Of a stretch of 64,000 nt of DNA, positions 1 to 9,368 are shown one piece after another (the stretch's first letter is position 1; each line of letters starts with the position of its first letter). The translations under genes and the position numbers were made by a program. Location: contig DAINBB010000006.1 in assembly GCA_036733165.1 (NCBI GenBank), positions 4,677 through 68,676 on the forward strand, written 5' to 3'. Source of the stretch: JAFGGT01 sp036733165 (GTDB taxonomy: Archaea > Methanobacteriota_B > Thermococci > Methanofastidiosales > NM3). A model generated the notes under the pieces. That model did no database searches. It worked only from the letters and a program-made list of their open reading frames with translations, and was not told the DNA's origin.

Positions 1-93
1 ATCGACGCGCATGGGAATTCCCTGTACGACGAGATAGACCTGAAGGTGAAAAGCAAACTGCCGTTTATAAAAGGCAAGCTGGGTATTGATTGA
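1..93 (+). CDS. C-terminal end of a gene, possibly class I fumarase beta subunit (partial)
   Basis: The frame is open from base 1 and ends at the TGA at 91-93, leaving 30 residues that include DAHGNSLYDEID. This tail resembles the C-terminus of the beta subunit of class I (iron-sulfur) fumarate hydratase. A fumarase would also make sense directly upstream of fumarate reductase and malic enzyme genes. Thirty residues are too few to be certain. The next gene starts one base after the stop, so the two are probably co-transcribed. Confidence 0.4.
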   Translation: MDAHGNSLYDEIDLKVKSKLPFIKGKLGID

Positions 94-94
94 T

Positions 95-1795
95 ATGGAC
101 GCTTACCAATGCGATGTGTTGGTCATAGGCAGTGGCGGGGCCGGGGCTCGCGCCGCCATCGAGGCCAGCGCCAATGGCGCCGAAGTCCTCATAGTTTCCA
201 AGACCATGGAGGGTAAAGCGCACACGGTTATGGCCGAGGGCGGGATCAATGCCGCCTTGGCCCACAGGGACCCTGAGGATTCCATCGGGGAACATTTCCG
301 CGACACGGTGGAGGAAGGGGTCTTTTTGAACAATCAGAAGATGGCCGAGATACTGGCCAACGAGACGCCCAAGAGGGTATACGACCTTGAGGGTTACGGC
401 GCTGTTTTCGACAGATTGGACAGGAGGATAGCGCAAAGGCCCTTCGGGGGTCAGTCCCACCCGAGGACCTGTTATGTCGGCGACTGCACGGGCCACGAGA
501 TCATAATGACCCTAGTGGAAGAGGCTAGGAGGAGGTGCGTCGATTACCATTCCGAGGTCTTCGTGACAAGGCTTCTCAAAGATAGCGGGGACCCGGGCAG
601 GATAGCGGGCGCGTTTGCAGTGGACTTCATCACCGGGGCGTACAGGACCTATCTCGCCAAATCGGTGATCCTGGCCACCGGCGGGGCCGGGAGAGTGTTC
701 AAGGTAACGAGCAATCCACATGATTCATCGGGCGATGGATACGCCCTTGCATTGAGGGCCGGAGCATCTCTACAGGACATGGAGCAGACCCAGTTCCACC
801 CCACTGGCATGGTGTTCCCGGCGTCCGCAAGGGGGATACTGGTGACCGAGGCCGTCAGGGGCGAGGGCGGAGTCCTCTTCAACAAGGACGGCGAGAGATT
901 CATGTCAAGATACAATCCCGAGCAGATGGAACTGTCCCCGAGGGACCAGGTCGCCCGTGCCATATATACCGAGATTCAGGAGGGACGGGGGACCGAAAGG
1001 GGTGGCGTGTTCCTCGACATAACCCACAGGGGTGAGGACTTCATCAACGAAAAGCTGCCCAGAATGGTCAAACAGTTCAAGAAGTTCGCAAATGTGGACA
1101 TAACGAGGGAACCGATGCAGGTGGCCCCGACCGCACATCACTTCATGGGCGGCGTAAGGGTGGACCCCTACACATGCGAGAATCTTGAGATAAAGGGACT
1201 TTTCGCATGCGGTGAGGCGGCCGCGGGCGCGCATGGGGCCAACAGACTGGGTGGCAATGCGCTGGCGGAGACCCAGGTGTTTGGAAAGAGGGCCGGAGAG
1301 GCCGCGGCCAAGAGTGCCAGTTGCCTGGCGATGCCCAGCATCTCCAAAGAGGACATCAAGGCGGAAAAGTTGAGACTGGAGGGGCCATTCTCCACTGAGG
1401 GGGAGCGCCCCCAGGCCCTCGTGGGAGAGCTTCAGGAGATCATGTGGAAGCATGCCGGCATAGTGCGAGATGAGGCCCTGCTCGAGGAGGGGCTGGAAAG
1501 GGTCGCGAGGCTGGGCGCGAGACCCGTGGGCGTTATTGCGGGAAGGAGATACAATGTTGAATGGCTTGATTACATGGAGCTTTCTAACATGCTGTTGGTG
1601 TCAAGGGCCGTGATGACCAGCGCGCTTGCCAGGAAGGAGTCCAGGGGCGCCCACTTCAGGAGAGACCATCCGAAGAGGAACGACTCCACAGGCCTTGTGA
1701 ACATATCCATATCGCTGGACGGGGAGGGGATGAGGGTCGTGACGACCCCTGTCGATACAACAAAGCTCAGACCAGTCATGAGGAGGGGCGACTGA
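95..1795 (+). CDS. tfrA: Fumarate reductase (TfrA-type) / succinate dehydrogenase flavoprotein subunit
   Basis: A 566-residue FAD subunit that interconverts fumarate and succinate in the cytoplasm. Visible motifs are the N-terminal dinucleotide fold (GSGGAGARAA), the flavin-region HTVMAEGGIN with its conserved His, the active-site stretch QTQFHPTGM, TEAVRGEGG, LSPRDQVARAI, and the C-terminal ACGEAAAGAHGANRLGGNAL signature. It is paired with a CCG-domain iron-sulfur subunit, which is the arrangement of methanogen thiol:fumarate reductase (CoM-SH/CoB-SH as donors) rather than of a membrane-anchored Sdh. No anchor subunits are visible here. ATG at 95 is preferred; an in-frame TTG at 86 would overlap the previous gene. 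Its stop overlaps the next ATG (TGATG), indicating translational coupling. Confidence 0.88.
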   Translation: MDAYQCDVLVIGSGGAGARAAIEASANGAEVLIVSKTMEGKAHTVMAEGGINAALAHRDPEDSIGEHFRDTVEEGVFLNNQKMAEILANETPKRVYDLEGYGAVFDRLDRRIAQRPFGGQSHPRTCYVGDCTGHEIIMTLVEEARRRCVDYHSEVFVTRLLKDSGDPGRIAGAFAVDFITGAYRTYLAKSVILATGGAGRVFKVTSNPHDSSGDGYALALRAGASLQDMEQTQFHPTGMVFPASARGILVTEAVRGEGGVLFNKDGERFMSRYNPEQMELSPRDQVARAIYTEIQEGRGTERGGVFLDITHRGEDFINEKLPRMVKQFKKFANVDITREPMQVAPTAHHFMGGVRVDPYTCENLEIKGLFACGEAAAGAHGANRLGGNALAETQVFGKRAGEAAAKSASCLAMPSISKEDIKAEKLRLEGPFSTEGERPQALVGELQEIMWKHAGIVRDEALLEEGLERVARLGARPVGVIAGRRYNVEWLDYMELSNMLLVSRAVMTSALARKESRGAHFRRDHPKRNDSTGLVNISISLDGEGMRVVTTPVDTTKLRPVMRRGD

Positions 1796-3354
1796 TGCTG
1801 GTGCTCAAGGTCTACAGATACGATCCGGACAGGGACGAGGATGGATACTACACCATCTATCAGGTCCCTTTCACCGAAGGAATGAGGGTGCTTGACGCGC
1901 TCAACTACATACATGACAACCTCGACGGCTCCCTTGCGTACAGGTGGGTCTGCAGGGCGGGGCAGTGCGGTTCCTGCAGCATACGCGTGAACGGCAAGGC
2001 CGTGCTGGCGTGCCAGGAGGAGGTCAAGGACACCGGGAACGTGATAGTCTTGGAACCCCTGCAGGTGTTCCCTGTGATAAAGGATCTCGTCGTCGATACC
2101 AGGGAGGCCTACGACAAGCTGCTCGAGGGGGACCCCTACCTGAAGAGGAAGGAGGTGTACTGCCGTCCGGACGAGGCCGAGCCGGAGGACATCACGGACG
2201 TCAAGAAGTTCAGGGAATGCATCGAGTGCTGGTGCTGCGTGTCCTCGTGCCCTGTCGTGAACCAGGTCTGGGACGATTACTTTGGCCCGATGTCGATGAG
2301 AAAGCTTTGCGAGCTCAGCATAGATCTCAGGGATGTTGGGGACCGCGTCGACACGGCGCTCAACGAGGGATTGTACAACTGCACCACGTGCAGGAACTGC
2401 TGGGCGGTGTGCCCTCAGGACATAGAGATACCCGAGAAGGCGATTGAGCATATGAGGGCAATGGCAGTTGATGCCGGGAAGGGCCCGCTCGACTCCCACA
2501 ACACCCTTGTACAGAGCATAAAGAACTACCGCAACCCCTGGATAATGCCCCGCGCAAGAAGGGCAAAGTGGGCGAGGAAGCTCGATATTCCCAACAAGGG
2601 GGAGGTCATGTTCTATGCGGGATGTTCGCCATCGCTCCTCTTGAGCGAAAGGGTGCCCGTCAAGATCATCAACGTCATGAGGCGTCTCGGAATGGACCCC
2701 GCCTATCTTGGAAAGGACGAGATGTGCTGCGGCAGCCCCCTGCTCAAGGTGGGCGAGAGGAAGGCATACGACGAGCTGGCGCTGTCTAACATACGACAAA
2801 TGAAGGATGCTGGCGTGAAGACGATCGTCACCACATGCGCCGGGTGCCACAAGTCGTGGGCCGTTGACTACAAGGACCTCTTCGGTGACCATGGCATAGA
2901 GGTGAGACACATCATGGAGGTGCTCTACGACGCCTACAAGGACGGATTGCTGAGATTCAAGGATCTTTCGAAGAATCATGTCAAGGTATCATATCACGAC
3001 CCGTGCCATCTTGGAAGGGGGTCCGGAGTGTACGACGCGCCAAGAAAGCTCATAAGGGCCATACCGGGAATGGAACTGGTGGAGGTCGAGAGGAATCGCG
3101 AGAACAGCCACTGTTGCGGCAGCGGGGGGGGCGTGAAGACCGGAAGGCCCGAGCTCGCCATCAAGGTTGGCGAGGAAAGGATTAAGATGTTTGACAAGCT
3201 TGGTGTGGAATATGTCATAACCTGCTGTCCCTGGTGCGAGCAGCACATAGATGACTCCGTCGCGGCGTCCAAATCGTCGCTGGGCAGGACCAGGGACTTG
3301 ATAGAGATTATCGATGAAACAATGGAGCGTGGGGAAGATGAAAAAGATATCTAA
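1795..3354 (+). CDS. tfrB: Fumarate reductase (TfrB-type) iron-sulfur/CCG-domain subunit
   Basis: A 519-residue electron-transfer subunit. The N-terminal 2Fe-2S domain shows CRAGQCGSCS and a later Cys. Two 4Fe-4S motifs follow (CIECWCCVSSCP and CTTCRNCWAVCP). The C-terminal half holds two heterodisulfide-reductase-like CCG modules (CCGSPLL...CAGCHKSW and HCCGSGGG...CCPWCEQH). The CCG half distinguishes it from ordinary SdhB and matches TfrB of methanogens, where it accepts electrons from coenzyme M and B thiols. It follows tfrA with overlapping stop and start codons, and its last 17 bases overlap the malic enzyme gene. Confidence 0.87.
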   Translation: MLVLKVYRYDPDRDEDGYYTIYQVPFTEGMRVLDALNYIHDNLDGSLAYRWVCRAGQCGSCSIRVNGKAVLACQEEVKDTGNVIVLEPLQVFPVIKDLVVDTREAYDKLLEGDPYLKRKEVYCRPDEAEPEDITDVKKFRECIECWCCVSSCPVVNQVWDDYFGPMSMRKLCELSIDLRDVGDRVDTALNEGLYNCTTCRNCWAVCPQDIEIPEKAIEHMRAMAVDAGKGPLDSHNTLVQSIKNYRNPWIMPRARRAKWARKLDIPNKGEVMFYAGCSPSLLLSERVPVKIINVMRRLGMDPAYLGKDEMCCGSPLLKVGERKAYDELALSNIRQMKDAGVKTIVTTCAGCHKSWAVDYKDLFGDHGIEVRHIMEVLYDAYKDGLLRFKDLSKNHVKVSYHDPCHLGRGSGVYDAPRKLIRAIPGMELVEVERNRENSHCCGSGGGVKTGRPELAIKVGEERIKMFDKLGVEYVITCCPWCEQHIDDSVAASKSSLGRTRDLIEIIDETMERGEDEKDI

Positions 3355-4684
3355 GGAAGAATTATTGGAAAAGGCATACAAACCTGGGAGGGACGCAATG
3401 CGTCTGCATCCCTATTACAAGGGCAAGATACAGATCGCCTCAAAGGTCGTTATCAGGGATCTCAATGACTTCTCAATATGGTACACGCCAGGTGTTGCCG
3501 AGCCTTGCAAGGCGATAAGGGAGAAGAAGGAGCTGGTATATGAGTATACCAACAAGGGCAATGCCGTGGCAGTTGTCTCGGATGGCACGAGGGTGCTCGG
3601 GCTGGGTGACATCGGTCCCGAGGCGGCCCTGCCGGTGATGGAGGGCAAGGCCTTGATATTCAAGTACCTCGGCGGCGTGGACGCCTATCCGATATGCCTT
3701 GACACCAAGGACCCAGACAAGCTCATAGACGCCGTGAAGATGATCAAGCCGTCCTTCGGCGGCATCAATCTCGAGGACATATCGAATCCCAAGTGTTTCT
3801 ACATCCTGGACCGGCTCAGGGAGGAGATGGACATACCGGTCTGGCACGACGACCAGCAGGGGACCGCCACGATAGAGGTGGCAGGCGCCATAAACGCCCT
3901 CAAGTTCGTCGGCAAGAAGATGTCCGAGGCGAAGGTGGCCATGGTGGGCTCCGGCGCCGCCAACCTTGCGATATCGAGATTGCTCGTCTCTGCCGGGATA
4001 AACAAGAGGAACATCATCATGGTGGACTCCAAGGGCATCCTGCACGCGAACAGGAAGGACCTCGAGGCCGAGAAGGACCACAATCCCTACAAGTGGGACA
4101 TGTGCGTGAACGCCAACGGCGAACAGAAGGAAGGGTCTATCAGGGACGCCGCAGACGGCGCCGATATACTGATCGCTGCCTCCAGGCCTGGCCCCGGGAC
4201 CATCAAGTCCAGTGACATAGAGCCGATGGCAAGCGACGCCATAGTCTTTGCGACAGCGAATCCCATACCTGAGATATGGCCATGGGAGGCCAAGGAGGCC
4301 GGCGCGCTCATAGTCGCCACGGGACGCTCTGACTTCCCGAATCAGATCAACAACTCGCTTGGTTTCCCCGGCATATTCAGGGGGACCCTGGATGTACAGG
4401 CAAGCACCATAACGGACAACATGTGCATCGCCGCCGCCAATGCCATAGCGGACATGGCCGAGGAGAACGGACTATCCGAGAACTATCTGGTCCCGACGAT
4501 GGACGAGTGGGAGATATTCCCCAGGGAAGCGGCCGCCGTGGGGCTCCAGGCGATAAAGGACGGTGTCGCCAAGAGGAAGCTGGGACGCGAGGAGCTTCTG
4601 GAGATGGCGAACGAGATTATCAGCAAGGCGAGGGACGAGACACAATTCATGATGAGCAAAGGATTCATCCCGCCAGCGATATAG
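3338..4684 (+). CDS. NAD(P)-dependent malic enzyme
   Basis: A 448-residue malic enzyme (malate to pyruvate plus CO2). Evidence is the N-terminal YTPGVAEPC motif, GNAVAVVSDGTRVLGLGDIG, the metal/substrate region VWHDDQQGTA, the nucleotide fold VAMVGSGAANLA, and C-terminal FATANPIPEIWP. Its length is right for the short prokaryotic form without a phosphotransacetylase domain. An upstream in-frame ATG at 3314 lies deeper in tfrB; the ATG at 3338 follows a GTGGGGA ribosome site and is preferred. With fumarase and fumarate reductase it forms a malate-fumarate-succinate branch, linking pyruvate to C4 acids. Whether it runs oxidatively or reductively cannot be read from sequence. Confidence 0.9.
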   Translation: MKKISKEELLEKAYKPGRDAMRLHPYYKGKIQIASKVVIRDLNDFSIWYTPGVAEPCKAIREKKELVYEYTNKGNAVAVVSDGTRVLGLGDIGPEAALPVMEGKALIFKYLGGVDAYPICLDTKDPDKLIDAVKMIKPSFGGINLEDISNPKCFYILDRLREEMDIPVWHDDQQGTATIEVAGAINALKFVGKKMSEAKVAMVGSGAANLAISRLLVSAGINKRNIIMVDSKGILHANRKDLEAEKDHNPYKWDMCVNANGEQKEGSIRDAADGADILIAASRPGPGTIKSSDIEPMASDAIVFATANPIPEIWPWEAKEAGALIVATGRSDFPNQINNSLGFPGIFRGTLDVQASTITDNMCIAAANAIADMAEENGLSENYLVPTMDEWEIFPREAAAVGLQAIKDGVAKRKLGREELLEMANEIISKARDETQFMMSKGFIPPAI

Positions 4685-4693
4685 GTGTTTCGG

Positions 4694-5599
4694 ATGACCT
4701 ACTCCATAGTCGCGATGGACCCTGACGCGGGCATCATGGGCGTCGGGGTTCAGTCCCATTACTTTTCCGTGGGTTCCGTGGTGCCGTGGGTGAAGGCTGG
4801 CAAGGGCGCCGTCGCCACACAGGCCATGGCGGAGACATCATACGGTTTTCGGGGGCTTGAGTTGATGTCCCAGGGACTTTCGGCGCCGAGGGCGCTGAAC
4901 TGTCTTTTGGACGAGGATTCCTTTCCTGACACCAGACAGGTGGCTTTCCTGGACATAAACGGGGGCGTGGAGGCTCACACTGGCGCATCCTGCATACCAG
5001 AGGCGGGCCATCACATTGGCGAGGGATTCTCCTGCCAGGCGAACATGATGGAGCACGACACCGTCTGGGACGCCATGGCGGATGCGTTCATAGATTCGGA
5101 AGGGGACACCCTCGACAAGAGGATACTCTCCGCCCTCAAGGCCGCTGAGGCCGAGGGCGGTGACATACGGGGAAAGCAGTCCTCCGCCATCGTCATATCA
5201 CGGATCCAGAGCTCGGCCAAGCCTTGGCAGGACACATTGATGGACCTCCGTGTCGAGGACAGCACCCGCCCCATCGACAAGTTGGATAGATTCATAAAGC
5301 TCCACAAGTGCTATGGGCTTGCGGACAGGGGCGAAGAGCTTATGGGAAAGGGCGAGGTGGAGGAGGCCTTCAGATACTATGAGCTGGCAAGCGAAACATG
5401 TCCGGAAAATCACGAGGTCATGTTCTGGAGGGCCGTGACGTTATCTCAGGCCGGAGAGGAGAAGGAGGCGATGAACCTCTTCAGGGCCTTGTTCCTCAGC
5501 GAGCCCCAATGGAGGGAGCTGTTAATGAGGCTGACGAGGTGTGGGATGTTCGAGGAGGAGATGGCGAGAGGGATGCTGAGGAGGATCGATGAGCTCTAG
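4694..5599 (+). CDS. DUF1028 family protein with C-terminal TPR-like tail
   Basis: A 301-residue protein beginning MTYSIVAMDP, the typical start of DUF1028 proteins, which have an Ntn-hydrolase-like fold. Conserved stretches include GVGVQSHYFSVGSVVPW, ATQAMAETSYG and HTGASC. Residues from about 205 onward are helical and TPR-like (a long helix, then EAFRYYELASETCPENHEVMFWRA). This tail is a common DUF1028 accessory. The start is ATG at 4694, seven bases after a GGTG site; an in-frame GTG at 4685 is less likely. It lies 9 bases after malic enzyme and probably closes the operon. The substrate is unknown. Confidence 0.75.
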   Translation: MTYSIVAMDPDAGIMGVGVQSHYFSVGSVVPWVKAGKGAVATQAMAETSYGFRGLELMSQGLSAPRALNCLLDEDSFPDTRQVAFLDINGGVEAHTGASCIPEAGHHIGEGFSCQANMMEHDTVWDAMADAFIDSEGDTLDKRILSALKAAEAEGGDIRGKQSSAIVISRIQSSAKPWQDTLMDLRVEDSTRPIDKLDRFIKLHKCYGLADRGEELMGKGEVEEAFRYYELASETCPENHEVMFWRAVTLSQAGEEKEAMNLFRALFLSEPQWRELLMRLTRCGMFEEEMARGMLRRIDEL

Positions 5600-5850
5600 G
5601 AGTGGAGATTTTATTTTTAAACAAACATGACAAAGAAATAAAAACGTTAAGTTTTTGTACTTGGAATGATTTCACATTTCTCCCTTACGTGCCTCCAATA
5701 AAATCTCCAGTAAATTATAGTTCTCATGTTCACGATTGAGAAGTGATCTATCATAGCTGAAAAAATCAGAAAAGGCAGAGGAACAATATATTTTAGAAGT
5801 CTATGAATTTATTATAATCTGTGGTCCCTAAAGGTGATATATTAAATAAT

Positions 5851-6345
5851 TTATAATTCTGTCCCACACTCAGGACAATGATATGTAGGGAATATTATTC
5901 CCCTTCGCTCCGCACAATCTTTGCATAACACCATACCACATTTGTCACAGATGAAATTCATCTTGCTGACGTCAACGTATCTTTTCTGGTCATCTTCCTC
6001 ATAATAGCATGTTGTTTTGGTTCCACATTTTTCACAGGTGAAACTCTCTCTGAAACAATCGAGGCAGAGCGTGTTAATCTTGACATCGTCATCATATATA
6101 TCAACCATGTGTTTGACACAAATATTTTCGTTTCCACAATTCATGCATTTGTAGGTTAGACTGTCTGTGTTGTCAATCCCACAGATTGGACAGTAATCCT
6201 TTCTGTTTGCGTTAATGATTATGTGCTCATTCTGATTTTCGCACACGAATTGGGTATCACACGATTTGCAGAAGTATTTCTTCTCGCCTAAATGGGCCAC
6301 CTCATTGGAACCACAATTAGGGCAATTAAACATTGTTTTTTTCAT
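5851..6345 (-). CDS. Multi zinc-ribbon protein
   Basis: A 164-residue protein packed with CxxC pairs. They fall as CPNCG, CKSC, CPICG, CMNCG, CLDC, CEKCG, CDKCG, CKDC and CPECG, enough ligands for several zinc ribbons. No catalytic domain is visible. The start is ATG at 6345; an upstream TTG at 6357 is also in frame. The gene is more A+T-rich than its neighbours and sits alone between A+T-rich intergenic stretches (5600-5850 and 6346-6590, where nothing else is seen), which hints at a later acquisition. Binding to nucleic acid or protein is possible, but no specific role can be given. Confidence 0.65.
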   Translation of the reverse strand: MKKTMFNCPNCGSNEVAHLGEKKYFCKSCDTQFVCENQNEHIIINANRKDYCPICGIDNTDSLTYKCMNCGNENICVKHMVDIYDDDVKINTLCLDCFRESFTCEKCGTKTTCYYEEDDQKRYVDVSKMNFICDKCGMVLCKDCAERRGIIFPTYHCPECGTEL

Positions 6346-6590
6346 GAAATATCTCAAGTAAATGTCATTGTAATAGAATAAAAAGAATGTCCCTGATTAT
6401 CATTCATGAAGAAAAGCCTCTATCTTATTCGTTCTGAAGAGGGAGGAACCCAATCATGTACCATGATGTGGGGAATTCTGTTATTAACTACCAGTTCAAT
6501 GATATAAAATATAGTCAAAGATTAATATAATAAAAAACCTTGATATCTTATGATAACTGATAATGTAAATCCCTGTGGAGATGTTTTCTG

Positions 6591-7319
6591 ATGGAAGTAT
6601 GCCCTGATGAAGAAATAGAGAATGGTATCAAAGAATTAGCCATCAAGGAGGGCGCTGATTTTTGTGGAGTGGCAGATATAACTCCGGCAACTGATGTCAT
6701 CTGGGCCCAGGGCGGGGAGGATGTGGCATCATATCCCCGGGCCATTTCGTTGGGAATACATATTATGGATGACATTGTGGACCAGCTTCCCCGTCGCCAT
6801 GAACGTTCAGTTGCTGTTAACTATCATCACCATGGCTATGACATCATTAACCAGCGGCTGGACCTTTTAGCTTCTCGTATAAGCAGTTTTATCCAGAGGG
6901 AGGGGTTTCGTGCCCTGCCAATACCTGCATCGGAGCGATACGACGACGAAAAGATATGTGCCGTGTTATCGCATAAGTTAGCAGCACATCTTGCAGGATT
7001 CGGCTGGATTGGAAAAAGTTGCCTTCTTATCACCCCGCAATTTGGCCCACGCGTGCGCTGGGCAACCGTACTCACCGACGCGCCTCTCAAAGTTGCTAAA
7101 AAGAAGATGGCCGAACGTTGCGGCGATTGCACAGAATGTGTGAATATATGCCCGGTCTCTGCATTCACTGGTGTTAATTTCAAGGAGGAAGACCCCCGGG
7201 ACGTGCGTTATGATGCAGCCAGGTGCGAAAAGTATCTGAATTCTGGGGAAGAATGGACAGTCTGTGGATTATGCGTCTATGTTTGCCCCTATGGACGGAA
7301 GAAGCATAAGAAAAATTAG
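6591..7319 (+). CDS. 4Fe-4S double-cluster protein related to epoxyqueuosine reductase/reductive dehalogenase C-terminal domain
   Basis: A 242-residue protein. The central stretch KLAAHLAGFGWIGKSCLLITPQFGPRVR followed by RCGDCTECVNICP and a second cluster motif CGLCVYVCPYGR matches the QueG-like two-4Fe-4S fold. It lacks the HEAT-repeat tail of true QueG, and archaea normally use other queuosine-type chemistry, so it is best called a QueG-like redox protein. Such proteins often accompany corrinoid enzymes. The start is ATG at 6591 after GTGGAGAT. The 3' end overlaps the convergent radical SAM gene by four bases. Confidence 0.72.
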   Translation: MEVCPDEEIENGIKELAIKEGADFCGVADITPATDVIWAQGGEDVASYPRAISLGIHIMDDIVDQLPRRHERSVAVNYHHHGYDIINQRLDLLASRISSFIQREGFRALPIPASERYDDEKICAVLSHKLAAHLAGFGWIGKSCLLITPQFGPRVRWATVLTDAPLKVAKKKMAERCGDCTECVNICPVSAFTGVNFKEEDPRDVRYDAARCEKYLNSGEEWTVCGLCVYVCPYGRKKHKKN

Positions 7320-8416
7320 TCTTTCTTAGTAGTGATATCGATCCCATCGACCACATCAGGCAATGCAGAGCACGCCCTGCACCTGAGGCATCCGGCCTTG
7401 CTCTTCTTCCATTCGAGCCCCGAGTCCCTGACGATTTCTGCGGATTTTGTCAGCAGCTCTAGCATGTGCTCGACGGATGGCGGCCTCTCCCTCTCGAGGG
7501 GGGTCCCGGGTATGGGTCTCAGCGGCACCACGAACGGATACACGCCCAGTTCCGTTATCTCCCTCATCCTCTCCGACGTCACCTTAAGGTCCTCCCCAAG
7601 GCCCGCGATGATGAATGTATCCACCTGATTGCTTCCAAGCACCTCAAGCGCCTTCTCCCAGTTCCTCATGAAGTCTTGGAATCCAAGCTTCGCCTTGATC
7701 GGCGCATGCCTCTTCAACACCTTGTCGTCAAGGCTCTCGATATGTATGCCCACCGTATCGACGCCCCACGAGGGCATCTCCTCGATGATGCTGAGGTCCT
7801 TTAGGGGTTCCATCTGGACATGGACAGGCAGTCCTGACGATTCCTTGATGGCCTTCGCCGCCTTCAGCTGCCGTTCTATGCCCTTGTTCTTCTCGGCAAG
7901 AGTCCCCGAGGTCAGGGTGACATGGTCCGCTATCCCCTCCTCCTTCGCCGCCGCAGCGACCTCCGCCAACTGCGCGGGCGACTTCTCCCCTATGGTGTCG
8001 CCGAGTTCGAGCGAAAGCCCTATCCCGCAGAATGTGCATGCGTGGGGCGTCCCGTAGTATATGCAGTGCTGGCATACCGTCGAGGCAAGGCAGCTCGCTC
8101 CATGCAGAAGGGCGACCTTCCTCATGGAAATGCCGTCGGATGTCTCCTTGGAATAGAATTCGGGGGTCTTGGGGAACTCGACCCTTGTTATCTCCTTGCC
8201 GTTCTCATGGATCCAGAATCCGTCTTCGTTCTGGACTATGTCAAACGGCGTCCCCTCTGTGAACCAGCCCCTTGTGGGTACATTGGCGACGGTATTGCCA
8301 AAGATAAGGCTCTTGCCGGCGGCGGGCCCTGCCCCGCCTCTCCTGCCCTTTTCCACCTGGGGCAACCTCACCCCAAGGCTTTGCAGCCTTACCTTCAGCT
8401 CAGCAACGGAGTTCAT
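7316..8416 (-). CDS. Radical SAM protein of the MSMEG_0568-like type, last gene of the mtxX-mmp11 operon
   Basis: A 366-residue radical SAM enzyme. The N-terminal RRGGAGP followed by VPTRGWFTEGTPF, and the unusual cluster spacing C-x8-CTFC (CIYYGTPHACTFCGIGLS), match the MSMEG_0568 family rather than the canonical CxxxCxxC. A second cysteine set, CLRCRACSALPDVVDG, lies near the C-terminus and could hold an auxiliary cluster. It starts 4 bases after the mmp11 stop, on the same strand. The product is unknown. The context suggests maturation or modification of a methanogenesis component, which is an inference. Confidence 0.75.
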   Translation of the reverse strand: MNSVAELKVRLQSLGVRLPQVEKGRRGGAGPAAGKSLIFGNTVANVPTRGWFTEGTPFDIVQNEDGFWIHENGKEITRVEFPKTPEFYSKETSDGISMRKVALLHGASCLASTVCQHCIYYGTPHACTFCGIGLSLELGDTIGEKSPAQLAEVAAAAKEEGIADHVTLTSGTLAEKNKGIERQLKAAKAIKESSGLPVHVQMEPLKDLSIIEEMPSWGVDTVGIHIESLDDKVLKRHAPIKAKLGFQDFMRNWEKALEVLGSNQVDTFIIAGLGEDLKVTSERMREITELGVYPFVVPLRPIPGTPLERERPPSVEHMLELLTKSAEIVRDSGLEWKKSKAGCLRCRACSALPDVVDGIDITTKKD

Positions 8417-8420
8417 CGTA

Positions 8421-9368
8421 TTAGTAATAAGGCATTACAGCCTTTTCCCTTTCCCTGTGCAGCCCTATCGAGGCGACGGCACCGATTTTGCCGTTGGGTC
8501 CGGTGATCTCAACGAGCTCGAGGCCTGTCTCCTTCGCGGTTCTCTCGGCCTCCTCGATCTCCACTATCCTGTTCTTCGCGTTCTGGGTGTAGCGCCTCAG
8601 CCTTGGGTCGATGTCGACCTTATCCCAGAAGACCGCTGCCGCATCATCACTGTAGGTCCTCTCGGCTATCTTTTCAAGAAGGTACTTTTTGAGTGACTTC
8701 TCCTGCCCCATGGGACAGGCAAGGTTGAGCGCCACGGTGACACAGTTCGTGGTCTTCCTCGGCGCGTGCGGATACAGCTGCGTTATCGTGTGGTCGAGAT
8801 AGTAAGCCACGCCGTCCTGTTCGGCCTGGTAGCCCACCTCGTTCATTATGGACCAGGTGGCGCCCTTACCCGGGATGTCGGTGTCGTCCACGCCGAACAC
8901 GAACTTCCTGTACGCGGGTAGGTGAAGGGTCGCCTTCCCGAGCTTTGCGCCCCCGCCCATGGATATGATGTCTATCCCGTCGATGTTCTGGGCCATCCCC
9001 CTGCATGCGGTCGCGGCGACGCCTCCTCCGGCGAGCCCCGCGTAGGTGAGCTCCACCTTGTCCCCCTTTATCTTGGCGGACTCGAGTCCCGCGCCGGATA
9101 TGCCGGGTATGAGGTCGAGCTTCTCCTCCCCCACGTTGACGAGGCACACGTTCCTCGCGCCCTCGCGGTAGGCCATCGTTATCAACCTGGACGTCCTTGG
9201 AAAATGGTATACCTCCCAGGCAGCGCCGCCGTTGCACTTTCCCCTAGCATGGTACTCGTGCAGCTCTATCGACCTCTTCTCGTCGTCTATCAATGCGAAA
9301 ATCTTTTCGTATGGGGATAGAAATGGAACATCCCCGTACTTTTCCATCACTTCTTCCCTTGTGAGCAT
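8421..9368 (-). CDS. mmp11: Methanogenesis marker protein 11
   Basis: A 315-residue protein recognised by the FGVDDTDIPGKGATW stretch and the SPYEKIFALIDDEKRSIELHEYHARG N-terminal region of methanogenesis marker 11. This family of unknown function is nearly confined to methanogens. The DDTD region resembles tRNA(Ile) agmatidine-type TiaS nucleotide-binding modules. Its ATG lies 22 bases inside the 3' end of mtxX and its stop lies 4 bases before the radical SAM gene, so the three form one operon. Confidence 0.8.
   Translation of the reverse strand: MLTREEVMEKYGDVPFLSPYEKIFALIDDEKRSIELHEYHARGKCNGGAAWEVYHFPRTSRLITMAYREGARNVCLVNVGEEKLDLIPGISGAGLESAKIKGDKVELTYAGLAGGGVAATACRGMAQNIDGIDIISMGGGAKLGKATLHLPAYRKFVFGVDDTDIPGKGATWSIMNEVGYQAEQDGVAYYLDHTITQLYPHAPRKTTNCVTVALNLACPMGQEKSLKKYLLEKIAERTYSDDAAAVFWDKVDIDPRLRRYTQNAKNRIVEIEEAERTAKETGLELVEITGPNGKIGAVASIGLHREREKAVMPYY

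Noticed and set aside
1570..2979. 469-residue open frame on the minus strand
   Set aside because: It is fully antisense to tfrA and tfrB, whose domain motifs are clear, and its translation shows no family signature.
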